Assembly (NCBI GenBank): GCA_910585095.1
Contig: CAJUBU010000001.1
Span: 62,001 to 126,000, forward strand
Direction of reading: 5' to 3'
Source: an uncultured Lachnospira sp.
GTDB lineage: Bacteria > Bacillota > Clostridia > Lachnospirales > Lachnospiraceae
Length of the DNA: 64,000 nucleotides
Below, piece by piece: positions 33,808-43,580 of this stretch. The notes below the pieces were generated by a model. That model had not been told where the DNA came from. It saw only the letters and a list, made by a program, of their open reading frames with translations, and ran no database searches. A program made the position numbers and the translations under genes. The first letter of the stretch is position 1; each line of letters begins with the position of its first letter.

Positions 33808-35218
33808 AATCAATATCTCCAACAGCTAACTTTGTCTTATACTCATAAACTTGATTTTCATTAATTTTAAATGGCTTTCGACAAAGTTCTTCATATTCTA
33901 CAGATGTTCCCTTTGTTCTGGCATAAATCACAATTTCATAACCGCCCTCTTCCACATCAAAACTATATTCTTTTGAAGGCTCATAGTCACAATATGTGCT
34001 ATCCTCATAAATTGTTTTATTCTTATCAAGATTGTTTACTATCACTCGAACTTCCGCTTTTGTATTCGGTCCGCCAATAACGATATTCTTAAATTTAAAA
34101 TTATATTTATTTGTCCCTTTTACATAATCAAACGAACATTTTATATCATTCGTTACAATTTTCTTGACACTAGAATAATATTCTTGAAAATCCTTATAAA
34201 AATATTGATTTAAAATATCGGGATTACCAGGCGCTTCTTTAATTACTTTTGCTAATATAACCGAAAATGGTTCTGCAAGACGTCCTTTCATATGTCCGTC
34301 ATAATCAACAAAATCTGTATTATCAAAATGAAGTATAGAATCTTTTACATAATTAAAATCATAATATTCAACCCCTTGTTCTTTACATAACTTGTCAAAA
34401 TAATTATGCACTGTTTTATAATCTCCATAGTTTAATGTAGCTGGTGTAATTGGAGAGGTAACACAGACCAGTCGGATTCCTTTCTTTTTGCAAAATTGAA
34501 CTATTTTCTTAAAATAATGAACAACGTCTTTTTCTAAATTATTTGTATCAAAGCAAACTTTTTTAATTTTTCCTTTTCCTCCGTTAGTATCATCTCGATA
34601 AAAATATCCCTTGCCGACATAACTGCCTCCCGCATCTTTATTATTTACCACACTAAGCTCATTATTCCAGTATGCCTTGCTAGTTTTAAGTTTTATATTT
34701 TCTTTTAGATTAATATTGCTATTAATAAAATAATAAGCCCATCTTGTCAATCCAACACGAAAATCTTTTTCCAATAAATTACAGGCAATATACTCTAATT
34801 TTATAGAAGAAAAATCCAACTGCTCATAAATAAAGGTTTCCCAATATTCATTTTGCCTCAATTTATACCAATACTGATAATCCATATCAAAAACAACCAT
34901 CTTTGGATTATTCTTTCGGCAGCTCTCTTTTAACAGATAATACGAATCTTTTACCGTTTCACTAGGTATACTCATATTAATTGCATTACAATTTAACGCC
35001 TTATCCAGTGTATATGGATTAATTGCACTGCGCCCATGTGATGCCCCTAACACAATACAATCATAATTATTATTTTTATTGTTTAGTTCCCCAAGTATAT
35101 ACCTTGCATAACTTGGCGGCATAACAATAAATCGAAATAGCTCATTTAAAGTAATTAAAAGAACTAAAAAAATCACACTTCTTGTAATTATTTTAAAACT
35201 TTTTTTAAAATTGCGCAT
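33800..35218 (-). CDS. SGNH-fold acyltransferase partner (DltD/AlgX-like)
   Basis: 472 residues. One N-terminal membrane segment (about 12-32), then CIVLGASHGRSAINPYTLDK with a GDSL-like nucleophile Ser, VVFDMDYQYWYKLRQNEYWE and, near residue 300, a DFVDYDGHMKGR stretch with the Asp...His pair. The C-terminal about 100 residues are a beta domain. It overlaps the MBOAT gene by 14 bases and the LtaS-like gene by 8, so the three are co-translated. MBOAT plus SGNH pairs transfer acyl groups (acetyl or D-Ala) onto exopolymers, as in alginate, teichoic-acid and cellulose acylation. Confidence 0.83.
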   Translation of the reverse strand: MRNFKKSFKIITRSVIFLVLLITLNELFRFIVMPPSYARYILGELNNKNNNYDCIVLGASHGRSAINPYTLDKALNCNAINMSIPSETVKDSYYLLKESCRKNNPKMVVFDMDYQYWYKLRQNEYWETFIYEQLDFSSIKLEYIACNLLEKDFRVGLTRWAYYFINSNINLKENIKLKTSKAYWNNELSVVNNKDAGGSYVGKGYFYRDDTNGGKGKIKKVCFDTNNLEKDVVHYFKKIVQFCKKKGIRLVCVTSPITPATLNYGDYKTVHNYFDKLCKEQGVEYYDFNYVKDSILHFDNTDFVDYDGHMKGRLAEPFSVILAKVIKEAPGNPDILNQYFYKDFQEYYSSVKKIVTNDIKCSFDYVKGTNKYNFKFKNIVIGGPNTKAEVRVIVNNLDKNKTIYEDSTYCDYEPSKEYSFDVEEGGYEIVIYARTKGTSVEYEELCRKPFKINENQVYEYKTKLAVGDIDYE

Positions 35219-36800
35219 ACATAAAGCCTCCCTGCGTTTCAGAAATTTTACCTAAAAAAGGTATCGCCAACACAAGTGCAATATATATAGCCCATCTTAT
35301 AATGAATGGTTTTCTATCAATTGCTTCTCTTACATCAATTCCTTTTTCTTTTAACACGCTTACAATAAACCACGCGCCACAGCCTACCAAAAGTATCAAG
35401 GCTCCTTTTACACCCAGTCCTAAGCTTTCTAATGAACCATCACTTAACGCTGAAAATGTAAAACCCGTAATGGAATTGCGCATCATAACAAATGCCGCAT
35501 AGACGCTTACTGCTCTCTCAAAATACAAACTTATGTAAAATAATAAAAATGTTCTAAATATCTTGATACATTTCCACACTTTTGTATTGGGATTAATGTG
35601 GGTAAGCTGAAACATTTTAGGATATAATGGTTCTAAAAGGTTTGTAAGCGAAATCAAAAGACCATTGTACATACCATAAGCAATATATTTCCACTCTGGA
35701 CCATGCCAAATACCCACAATAAAGAAAATCAACAGATTGGCGATACATATTGGAAGAATCCTTCCTACTGTATTTCCAAACAACTTCCTTGCAAACTTTC
35801 CAAATTTATTCATCATTTTAGAAAGTGAAAAAGGATAAAATATATAATCTTTCATCCATGTTCCCAATGTAATATGCCATCTATGCCAAAAATCCGATAT
35901 AGACACAGCAAACATTGGCTGACGAAAGTTTGCCTCTAATTTGATATCAAATAGCTCTGCCGCACCCACAACAATATCCATAGCGCCTGCAAAATCAGCA
36001 TAAACCTGTACGGCATACATCAACACTCCAAACAGCATAGGAATACCTGAATATAAATGAACATATCGAAAAGCACAATCCGCCACTGTTGCTGCTCGGT
36101 CTGCCAACACCATCTTTTTAAAAAATCCCCAAGCAATTAACTGAGCGCCATGTTGTATCCTTATCCAGTCAAATGAATGTTTCTCAAAAAACTGATGTGC
36201 CAATTTGTTATACCTGCCAATTGGTCCTTGAAGTATCTGCGAAAAAAATGATACAAACAAGGCAAACTTGAATAAATTTTTATCTGCTTCGTATTTTCCC
36301 TGATAGACATCAATAATGTATCCCATCGCTTGAAATGTATAAAAAGAAATTCCCATAGGAAGAATAAAGTCAATTCTGTTTATCGTACTTTCAAAATGAA
36401 GAAACTCTTTTAAAATTACATTAAGATTATCAATTGCAAATCCTGTGTATTTTAAGACTGCCCACACGCCAAAATTAGCTATTAAAATCAATATAAGTGT
36501 ACGCCTTTTCTTCTTTTTCGTAATTTTTTTATACTCTTTTTTTTCATCGGAAGACATTTCAGACTTATGTTTAGAAAAGTATTCATTTCTTTTTATATGA
36601 ATATTACTGAGTGCAATGCCTCCAAAAAATGTAGTTATTGTCGTAAATATAATAAAAAAAACTGTTTTTATTCCAGAGCATAAATAAAAGAAATAGCTTA
36701 TTATTAAAAGCCAAATCCACTGATATTTTTTAGGAATGAGATAATATACAACAATCGAAACAACTAAAAATACCAGAAAACCCAATGAAATAAATGACAT
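35205..36800 (-). CDS. MBOAT-family O-acyltransferase (AlgI/DltB-like)
   Basis: 531 residues with about 11 membrane segments. The MBOAT hallmarks are present: GISFYTFQAMGYIIDVYQG, FVSFFSQILQGPIGRY, FWHRWHITLGTWMKDYIFYP and the invariant His in VGIWHGPEWKYIAYG. It probably carries an acyl group across the membrane for use by the SGNH partner at 33800. The ribosome binding site is GGAGG. It comes 38 bases after ManC in the same direction. Confidence 0.92.
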   Translation of the reverse strand: MSFISLGFLVFLVVSIVVYYLIPKKYQWIWLLIISYFFYLCSGIKTVFFIIFTTITTFFGGIALSNIHIKRNEYFSKHKSEMSSDEKKEYKKITKKKKRRTLILILIANFGVWAVLKYTGFAIDNLNVILKEFLHFESTINRIDFILPMGISFYTFQAMGYIIDVYQGKYEADKNLFKFALFVSFFSQILQGPIGRYNKLAHQFFEKHSFDWIRIQHGAQLIAWGFFKKMVLADRAATVADCAFRYVHLYSGIPMLFGVLMYAVQVYADFAGAMDIVVGAAELFDIKLEANFRQPMFAVSISDFWHRWHITLGTWMKDYIFYPFSLSKMMNKFGKFARKLFGNTVGRILPICIANLLIFFIVGIWHGPEWKYIAYGMYNGLLISLTNLLEPLYPKMFQLTHINPNTKVWKCIKIFRTFLLFYISLYFERAVSVYAAFVMMRNSITGFTFSALSDGSLESLGLGVKGALILLVGCGAWFIVSVLKEKGIDVREAIDRKPFIIRWAIYIALVLAIPFLGKISETQGGFMYAQF

Positions 36801-36837
36801 GTTAAGCCTCCATATAACAAAAAACCTTATCCTACGT

Positions 36838-37908
36838 CTATAAATAACATATTTTATCCAAATCTCTTAACTGACTTAATACCTTCTTGATATTTCCTGT
36901 ACTCTTTTTGTCACACACAAGAATAGCATCTTTTGTATCCACTATAACAATATCACAAAGACCAACCGTTGCAATCAATTTATCTTGTCCTTCAATAATA
37001 CAGTCTTTTGTGTCCACCGTAACAACATTGCCGTTTACAATATTGCCGTTTACATCATTTTCTTTAATTCTGCCAACGGCAAGCCATGAACCAACATCAT
37101 CCCAGCCAAAATTACCTGGCAGACTATAAATGTTTTTAGCATGTTCCATAATGCCATAATCAACAGATTCTGAACGAAACGTTTGAAATTCTTTATTTAA
37201 TATCTCTGTATAAGAATCTGTGCCAATACTATTTTGAATTGTACAAAGCCCCTCATAGATATCGGGCATAAGCTCTTTGTAATTGTGAAGAATGGTTGAT
37301 ACTTTCCATACAAACATACCGCTGTTCCAAAGATACTCGCCTGATTTAAGATATTCCTCTGCCAATTCTATATTTGGTTTTTCTACAAACTTTTTTACTG
37401 CATTAGCGGATAACAGGCAGTTTTGCTTGTCATAATGAATATATCCATACCCTGTTTCAGGATAATTTGGCGTAATTCCTATTGTAACAAGGTTTTCGCC
37501 TTTTTCTGCCACATCACATGCTTCTCTTAATGTTTCAACAAATGCCTTTTGATTTTTAATAAGATGATCTGATGGCAGCACAATCATTATGGCATCATCA
37601 TGATGGACATGTGCATGTATTGCGCCTAGTCCTATACACGGCGCCGTATTTTTTCCCACTGGCTCACAGAGGATATTTTCTTCTGGAATACCCTGCAGCT
37701 GCTCTAATACTAAATTTTTATATAATTGATTTGTTGCAACATATACATCTTTTATATCAACAATGGAGCTGATTCTTTCCACCGTCAACTGAATCATTGT
37801 CTTACCGTCGCCTGTGAGCGACAAAAATTGTTTTGGAAGGTTAATTCTGCTCTTTGGCCAAAACCGTTCACCTTTTCCTCCCGCCATAATAAGTGCTGTT
37901 TTTTTCAT
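36838..37908 (-). CDS. manC: Mannose-1-phosphate guanylyltransferase
   Basis: 356 residues, the nucleotidyltransferase-only form. N-terminal signature LIMAGGKGERFWPKSRINLP then KQFLSLTG, VLPSDHLIKN, the FVEKPNIELAEEYLKSGEYL substrate loop and SVDYGIMEHAKNIYSLPGNF, then WDDVGSW. It makes GDP-mannose from mannose-1-P and GTP, supplying mannose, or fucose/rhamnose derivatives, to the glycosyltransferases of this cluster. No phosphomannomutase gene is seen here. Confidence 0.93.
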   Translation of the reverse strand: MKKTALIMAGGKGERFWPKSRINLPKQFLSLTGDGKTMIQLTVERISSIVDIKDVYVATNQLYKNLVLEQLQGIPEENILCEPVGKNTAPCIGLGAIHAHVHHDDAIMIVLPSDHLIKNQKAFVETLREACDVAEKGENLVTIGITPNYPETGYGYIHYDKQNCLLSANAVKKFVEKPNIELAEEYLKSGEYLWNSGMFVWKVSTILHNYKELMPDIYEGLCTIQNSIGTDSYTEILNKEFQTFRSESVDYGIMEHAKNIYSLPGNFGWDDVGSWLAVGRIKENDVNGNIVNGNVVTVDTKDCIIEGQDKLIATVGLCDIVIVDTKDAILVCDKKSTGNIKKVLSQLRDLDKICYL

Positions 37909-37928
37909 ACTATCCTCTTTTCTATTTT

Positions 37929-38408
37929 CTATTCTTCTCTATAAACTACTAGTTTTCGTATTAAGAAATTCCATACAAACACAATGCCTGTTGCCACAAT
38001 CTTACTTACCGTTTTGCCAATAACACTCTCAAACCCTATCACTGTAACAAAAATATACATTAACAATATATTAAACAGCAATCCGACAGCGCTTACCAAA
38101 AAAATGGCAAAGGCTTCTTTTCCAACATTATTTTTATAGGATTTACTATTTTTAAATGTAAAAACTCTCCCAAGTATCCAATTTACTGTAGTAGAAAAGA
38201 TAAATGCCAGCACCGTTGATAAAATATAATTTAATGTTATCACATTGGCAAACAAAAAAAACATAATCCATTCAACTACAGCCGCCATGCCTCCTACAAA
38301 AAAGTAGGATATAAATTGCTTTATATTATCCTTAATATCACCTTTATCTTTTATATTCTCTTTTTTGCTCCTATGACTCAAATCTTGCTTCCCCTCAGAC
38401 ATTCTCAT
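37929..38408 (-). CDS. GtrA-family membrane protein
   Basis: About 160 residues with four membrane segments (from about 30): FISYFFVGGMAAVVEWIMFF, VLAFIFSTTVNWILGRVFTF, LLFNILLMYIFVTVIG and a last helix ending WNFLIRKLVVYREE. The ATG at 38408 shares bases with the upstream TAA (TAATG), so it is translationally coupled to the dolichol-phosphate-type glycosyltransferase. GtrA and this GT2 often form a pair that makes and flips undecaprenyl-phospho-sugar. Confidence 0.85.
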   Translation of the reverse strand: MRMSEGKQDLSHRSKKENIKDKGDIKDNIKQFISYFFVGGMAAVVEWIMFFLFANVITLNYILSTVLAFIFSTTVNWILGRVFTFKNSKSYKNNVGKEAFAIFLVSAVGLLFNILLMYIFVTVIGFESVIGKTVSKIVATGIVFVWNFLIRKLVVYREE

Positions 38409-39103
38409 TATTTTCTGTATTTTAATATACAATAAATAGCCCTGATGCCGTCTTTAAGCCCAATCTTTTTACCTTTACTATTCGTTCTTGGATAATATGA
38501 AATAGGAACTTCTTTAAATCGTAAATTCATCTTTGCTATCTTTGCTGTTATTTCTGGTTCAAATCCAAAACGCTTTTCCCTAATATCAACTGATTGGATA
38601 ATTTCACGCTTAAACGCTTTATAACACGTTTCCATATCGGTACATTTTAGATATGTAAACATATTTGATAGTCTTGTAAGAAATAAATTTGCCATTCTAT
38701 TGGCAAAATATCCTTTCATTTTTGTTTTTTTAAACCGTGAACCATACACAACATCTGCTTTATTATCAAAAATAGGCTTGACAATCTTTGGGTATTCCAT
38801 AGGGTCATATTCAAGGTCTGCATCCTGAATAATAACCACATCACCTGTAGCCATCTGAAACCCTGTTTTTAAAGCCCCTCCTTTTCCCTGATTTTTCTTA
38901 TGATAGACAATCTTACTTACAAGCGGCTTTACATCCGTTTCCAAAACCTTTCTTGTCCCATCTGTAGAACAGTCGTCTACAATAATAATTTCTTTATTAG
39001 GAATTGGTGATTCTAACACCTTATTGACAAGATTTAAAATATTCTTTTCTTCATTATAGCAAGGTATAATAATTGACAATACTTTTGTATCTATAGTATC
39101 CAT
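38408..39103 (-). CDS. Glycosyltransferase family 2, polyprenyl-phosphate sugar synthase type
   Basis: 231 residues. LSIIIPCYNEEKNILNLV, IIIVDDCSTDGTRKVLE, NQGKGGALKTGFQMATGDVV and IIQDADLEYDPMEYPKIV are the DPM1-like GT2 motifs. There is no membrane anchor. It likely makes a polyprenyl-phosphate sugar from NDP-sugar, with the GtrA partner next to it. The ribosome binding site is GGGAG. Confidence 0.92.
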   Translation of the reverse strand: MDTIDTKVLSIIIPCYNEEKNILNLVNKVLESPIPNKEIIIVDDCSTDGTRKVLETDVKPLVSKIVYHKKNQGKGGALKTGFQMATGDVVIIQDADLEYDPMEYPKIVKPIFDNKADVVYGSRFKKTKMKGYFANRMANLFLTRLSNMFTYLKCTDMETCYKAFKREIIQSVDIREKRFGFEPEITAKIAKMNLRFKEVPISYYPRTNSKGKKIGLKDGIRAIYCILKYRK

Positions 39104-39120
39104 AATTCATTTCTCCCTAT

Positions 39121-39145
39121 AATTATTTGCTATAGCCAAATAATT
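39121..39145. terminator. Short intercistronic hairpin
   Basis: AATTATTTG, a 7-base loop and CAAATAATT, a perfect 9-bp stem in the 93-base gap before the membrane glycosyltransferase gene. All A/T except one pair, so weak. Confidence 0.3.
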
Positions 39146-39196
39146 ATGCAAACATGCCACTTGACTCATTATTCACAAAAATAAATAATTACAAGG

Positions 39197-40942
39197 TTAT
39201 TTATTTACTGAAACATACTTATGCCATGTGTCTGTTCCACAATCATAATAATATACATTTAGAGTGACATTTGTTCCATCAATCCAATCTGAAGCATATT
39301 TGTGAATCATCACATTATCTGCCTTTTGAAGCTTCCAGCCAATCGGGAATTGTCCCGAATAACCATTTAAGTTTTTCAAGTCATACTTTTCACAAATCTC
39401 CCATGCAAAATGCTGATAATCTATCCATGTATAGCTTTCTCCATAATACGTATGCCCTGATGGATTTGTATCTACAATATACACTGCCTCACAATCACTT
39501 GGAGGCGCACTCACTGTATTTAACTGTCGTTCTTCCTCCGTTATTGTCCATACAGACTGTATTCCCTCTTTATTTAAATTGCTGTACCATATTAGTCCTG
39601 CTAATAAAATTGGAATAACAATTTTATAAACCATCTTTAAATCATATTTCTTACAAAAATAATATCCTTCTGTTGCAATAATCATTGCAATAGGAATCGT
39701 TAGAAAAAAATTATACCGCACAACTGCTCGAATGGCGGAAGCACCCGGAACAATCCAATATACAAACAGCCATAAAGATGCTCCATTCGATTGCACCAAT
39801 AATAAAAAGGAAACAAAAACAGCATAGATAAGACTTACTCTAAAAACCATCTTTGTATTTGTATATTTTCCTTCTTTTTCTAACACTGCATATTTTTGTT
39901 TTAAATATATTCTTCGGACATAGAAAAATAAAACAATCAATAATCCAATAACAAAAATAGAAAATCCTACTGCTAATTCCCATACAAAATATCCATTTCT
40001 TTCAGCTCGGTTATCTAATCTCATTTCTTTCATGAGCCAGCCCAACATGCAATTTTCCTTTGTTACATTAAAAAAATCTATCAATTCTGGGAGTTGTTTT
40101 ACAACCTCAGCATATGTCCGTTTGCCAAACATCTTACTTACTGGAAGGTACAGCATAAAAAACGGTGTAGCAATAACTGCTGTATACACAATATAACAAA
40201 AAACTTCTCTATAACATTTTTTTACATAAGCCCATACCATTTTTATAATATTATTTTTATTTGCCAATGAAACAAGCAAATAGACAAGAGCAACTGTCAC
40301 TGTAAACAACGCGGTAAAAAATGCGGTATACCAGCTTGTATACATAATAAAAACATAGGTTGTTATCGTAAGGAAACCATAAATAATCCGTTTCTTTTTA
40401 TCGGAAAAATGTTCAAAAAACGAATATAACATAATAATAAACAGCGGAATTAAACTGATTGCCATAAGCTGTGTATGTCCAACTTTAGTATAGTAAGCAC
40501 TTGAATAAGAAAAGATAACAACGCCTACCAATGCCCATAAACTGTTTATTTTAAATTTTTTATTTAGCACATAATAAAATGAGTAACTTCCAAACACATG
40601 AAACAAAATCAGTACAATTTTATTAGCAAGAAACATATTCATGCCAAATGCCCTTAATATGCTATAAGGAATAGCAAATCCCACCAACATATCCGTAAAC
40701 GCTACTGTATTAGGCATAGGATAAAAAATATTGACGACACTAATAGACTCTTGTCCACTAAATACATGATACCAGTGTTCCACTAAAAGATTATTAAGCC
40801 TTGAATCGTGTGTTTCACCTATTAGCTTATCATTAAATAACACTTTTGCAAAAAATATATATTCTAAAAAAGTAATTGTTAGTAATGAAAAAATCGTTAA
40901 TATCATTTCTATTTTTTTATCTGAACTTTTTTGATTACTCAT
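39197..40942 (-). CDS. Multi-pass membrane glycosyltransferase-like protein (GT-C type)
   Basis: About 581 residues, about 11-12 membrane segments, followed by a C-terminal extracellular domain (about 490-581) with YYGESYTWIDYQHFAWEICE. The first loop has an acidic/His pair (LIGETHDSRLNNLLVEHWYH), typical of GT-C polyprenyl-phosphate-sugar users. I infer it transfers a sugar from a lipid-phosphate donor to the exported polymer. Start is the ATG at 40942 with AAAGG; a TTG two codons earlier is also in frame. Confidence 0.7.
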   Translation of the reverse strand: MSNQKSSDKKIEMILTIFSLLTITFLEYIFFAKVLFNDKLIGETHDSRLNNLLVEHWYHVFSGQESISVVNIFYPMPNTVAFTDMLVGFAIPYSILRAFGMNMFLANKIVLILFHVFGSYSFYYVLNKKFKINSLWALVGVVIFSYSSAYYTKVGHTQLMAISLIPLFIIMLYSFFEHFSDKKKRIIYGFLTITTYVFIMYTSWYTAFFTALFTVTVALVYLLVSLANKNNIIKMVWAYVKKCYREVFCYIVYTAVIATPFFMLYLPVSKMFGKRTYAEVVKQLPELIDFFNVTKENCMLGWLMKEMRLDNRAERNGYFVWELAVGFSIFVIGLLIVLFFYVRRIYLKQKYAVLEKEGKYTNTKMVFRVSLIYAVFVSFLLLVQSNGASLWLFVYWIVPGASAIRAVVRYNFFLTIPIAMIIATEGYYFCKKYDLKMVYKIVIPILLAGLIWYSNLNKEGIQSVWTITEEERQLNTVSAPPSDCEAVYIVDTNPSGHTYYGESYTWIDYQHFAWEICEKYDLKNLNGYSGQFPIGWKLQKADNVMIHKYASDWIDGTNVTLNVYYYDCGTDTWHKYVSVNK

Positions 40943-41147
40943 TGACAAACCTTTCTGGAAATCCTATATATCTGCTCAACTAAGTATTTATAAATTGTCT
41001 GGTATTCTACAATACAAACATAAACTTATTACTCAATCTTGTTTGAATGGTGAAATGATTTACTTTTTATACAAATGATTCATATTCATTTCACAATATG
41101 AGATATAGTAAAATAATAGAAATATAATGTCAACTTTTATATTCAAT

Positions 41148-42356
41148 TTAATTTTTATATCGAATATTTTTTTGCTTTTTTACTGCTATTCGATAGGCAT
41201 CTTTACAGCCCATTTTTTTCGCACTATCTCGACTTCTTATACCATCAAGATACTGTCTTAAATAATACATGTAAAATAGTTTCTTATTGTAATTTTTATA
41301 TAAAAATAACAATTTATTTCTATATACATGATAAGTGAAAAACGAAGACCACTCTGTACTGCTTCCTGTATGAATATGTCTTACAATTGCTGTAGGGCAA
41401 AACATAATCTTACCGCCTGCTGCTTTCATTCTGTAAGAGAGATCTGTATCCTCATAATACATAAAAAAACGTTCATCAAATCCTTTGCAAGCGACAAAGT
41501 CCTTTTTTTTCATAATAATAGCTGCACCGCAGCCATTGTTAATTTCATATGGCTTACTGTATTTAGCGCCGTCTTCTTCACAAAATCCGATATCATACCC
41601 GTTATATACCTTGTCAATTCCTGAACCTGCATTTTGAATTAATGTAATTTTAAGCTGTTTTACGTCTTCATCATTTAATTCAATTTTAATATCACCATTC
41701 TTATTCGCTTTATATTCTTTTCCACCAACAATAATACTATCGGTATCTCCATTCCACAACTTTGTATGAATACAAAAAGAGTGAGCCGCTTTACCGTCAA
41801 GCAATGGCAGCTTTACTGTTGTATGCCCAAAGCATACAAGTTTTTTTTCTTCACATAAACAGTTGGTTATAAATTTCCCATCTGCATAATAGGTATGATT
41901 GTTAATCGTAATATCTCGGTCTAATTCAATCTTGTCCGTAGTCTTAAATGTCAATTCAATATAATCATAAAAAAACAGTAGCTTTGAATTTGCTATCACG
42001 CAATTTTTATTATTTTTAATAAAGTGATATAATTCTTCAAGCCACATCTTATCAACGGCTGTATCATTATTTAAAAAGACAATATATTCTCCTTTTGCAT
42101 GTTTGACGCCATAATTATTGCCGCCTGCAAAACCTCTATTGGCATCGGATAACACAATATTAAGATTAATTTTTGAATCATACTGTTTACTTTGAAGATA
42201 GGCTATCGAATCATCCGTCGACGCATTATCCACTACAACTACTTCATATGAAAAATCACTATGAACAAGATTTATTAATGAATCAAATAAATCATCAATA
42301 TATTTTTTACTGTTATAATTAATTACAATAACAGATACATCATATTTTGTACTCAT
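41148..42356 (-). CDS. Glycosyltransferase family 2 (WbbL-like) with an inserted domain
   Basis: About 402 residues. The GT2 core is YDVSVIVINYNSKKYIDDLF, VVVDNASTDDSIAYLQ, ANRGFAGGNNYGVKHAKGEY and IVFLNNDTAVD at the N-terminus, then GCGAAIIMKKKDFVACKGFD and FFMYYEDTDLSYRMKAAGGK. Between them (about residues 125-260) is an extra beta-rich segment of about 130 residues that ordinary rhamnosyltransferases of this type lack. The ATG at 42356 with GGAG overlaps the preceding gene by 17 bases. Confidence 0.88.
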   Translation of the reverse strand: MSTKYDVSVIVINYNSKKYIDDLFDSLINLVHSDFSYEVVVVDNASTDDSIAYLQSKQYDSKINLNIVLSDANRGFAGGNNYGVKHAKGEYIVFLNNDTAVDKMWLEELYHFIKNNKNCVIANSKLLFFYDYIELTFKTTDKIELDRDITINNHTYYADGKFITNCLCEEKKLVCFGHTTVKLPLLDGKAAHSFCIHTKLWNGDTDSIIVGGKEYKANKNGDIKIELNDEDVKQLKITLIQNAGSGIDKVYNGYDIGFCEEDGAKYSKPYEINNGCGAAIIMKKKDFVACKGFDERFFMYYEDTDLSYRMKAAGGKIMFCPTAIVRHIHTGSSTEWSSFFTYHVYRNKLLFLYKNYNKKLFYMYYLRQYLDGIRSRDSAKKMGCKDAYRIAVKKQKNIRYKN

Positions 42357-43545
42357 CAAAAATTCTCCTATTCGCTTCATTGAATTTCTCTATGGAATAA
42401 TTTTTTGCAAAATCGACAGACCTTGAAGCAAACTGTTTTCTCAATGCTTCATTGTCAATAAGCATTTTTGTCTTGCCGACACAATCTTCTTCTGTATCCC
42501 ACCGAAAGCCATTGACACCCTCGCAGACCGTCTCTTTTTGTCCACCCTTATTAATTACTACGGGAACTGCCCCATAACTCATTGCCTCGACCGTTGTGAT
42601 ACCAAAATGCTCCATCTTCTCTGGCTCTTTATCTTCATTGACCTGATACCCTGTAGCATGCCAAAATATCTTTGCCTTGCTGTAAAGTTCCATCAATTTA
42701 TCATGAGGGCAAAATAAATGAATAAATACATTATTGACTTTATCTGCCTCTTTTTGTACTTTCGACAGATAGTGCTGGTCGTCAGGGTCATCTGAAACAG
42801 CGCCACACAAATGATATTCATAATCTTTAAATATATCTTGATGATTGACAAAAAAACGAACCATCTCAAGTTGTTTTTTACTGTGAGCAGACACAAAAAA
42901 ACGACCTACGCTCACAATAATATTTTCTTTCTTTTCTTCCTCATATCGATTTTCAATATCTTTTTCACTAAATACAGGAGGATACACATAACGGTGATTA
43001 CGATTTTCTCCCCAATATTCATTTTGCCATTTGTTTGTAAATTGCGAGTTACTAATATACACGTCATAGCTTCTATAGTAAATCCAATCTAAAAATGTTC
43101 CAACAAGCTTATAAAATATATTTTTGTTAAGTTCCCATCGATATCTTAATGGTGGAAACATTACTTCATAAATATTTTTCTTTGCCTTTCCCACATGTTT
43201 ACTTAAAAACATAAAATTAATAAATACATCATATTCTTTTGTTGTCTTTTGAAGCATGGATTTACTTTTTAAATACGATTTACGGTCAACCATCTTTGGC
43301 AATTTTAAAATACGTATTGACGTGTTGGTTAATTCTAATCCAAACTGATTATTGAGGTCTTGAATAGTGACAAAATCATCCGCATATACATCAAATGCTT
43401 CATTATCACTAACCAAAATATCAATATCAACATTATAATTGTAATATTGTTCAATAAACTGACAAAGATACCCCATATGCTTCTCTCCACCACCTCTTGT
43501 AGAAACATATGGATTCAATACAGCCACTTTTTTTCTATCAGCCAT
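42340..43545 (-). CDS. Glycosyltransferase family 4
   Basis: About 401 residues with the GT-B fold. N-terminal VAVLNPYVSTRGGGEKHMGY is the acceptor-side loop; the C-terminal half has IIVSVGRFFVSAHSKKQLEM, then HFGITTVEAMSYGAVPVVIN (the E7E-type nucleotide-sugar site) and KGGQKETVCEGVNGFRW. It is soluble and probably membrane associated. It transfers a sugar from a nucleotide donor in the cytosol, making part of the repeat unit. Start ATG 43545, GGAG seven bases upstream. Confidence 0.9.
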   Translation of the reverse strand: MADRKKVAVLNPYVSTRGGGEKHMGYLCQFIEQYYNYNVDIDILVSDNEAFDVYADDFVTIQDLNNQFGLELTNTSIRILKLPKMVDRKSYLKSKSMLQKTTKEYDVFINFMFLSKHVGKAKKNIYEVMFPPLRYRWELNKNIFYKLVGTFLDWIYYRSYDVYISNSQFTNKWQNEYWGENRNHRYVYPPVFSEKDIENRYEEEKKENIIVSVGRFFVSAHSKKQLEMVRFFVNHQDIFKDYEYHLCGAVSDDPDDQHYLSKVQKEADKVNNVFIHLFCPHDKLMELYSKAKIFWHATGYQVNEDKEPEKMEHFGITTVEAMSYGAVPVVINKGGQKETVCEGVNGFRWDTEEDCVGKTKMLIDNEALRKQFASRSVDFAKNYSIEKFNEANRRIFDEYKI

Positions 43546-43580
43546 TATCATTCTCCAATCTGTGGTTGAAATTTCTCAAC

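Noticed and set aside
42693..43092. Frames of 60-90 codons on both strands inside the GT4 gene
   Set aside because: They lie wholly within a well-supported glycosyltransferase and have no ribosome binding site or conserved motif.
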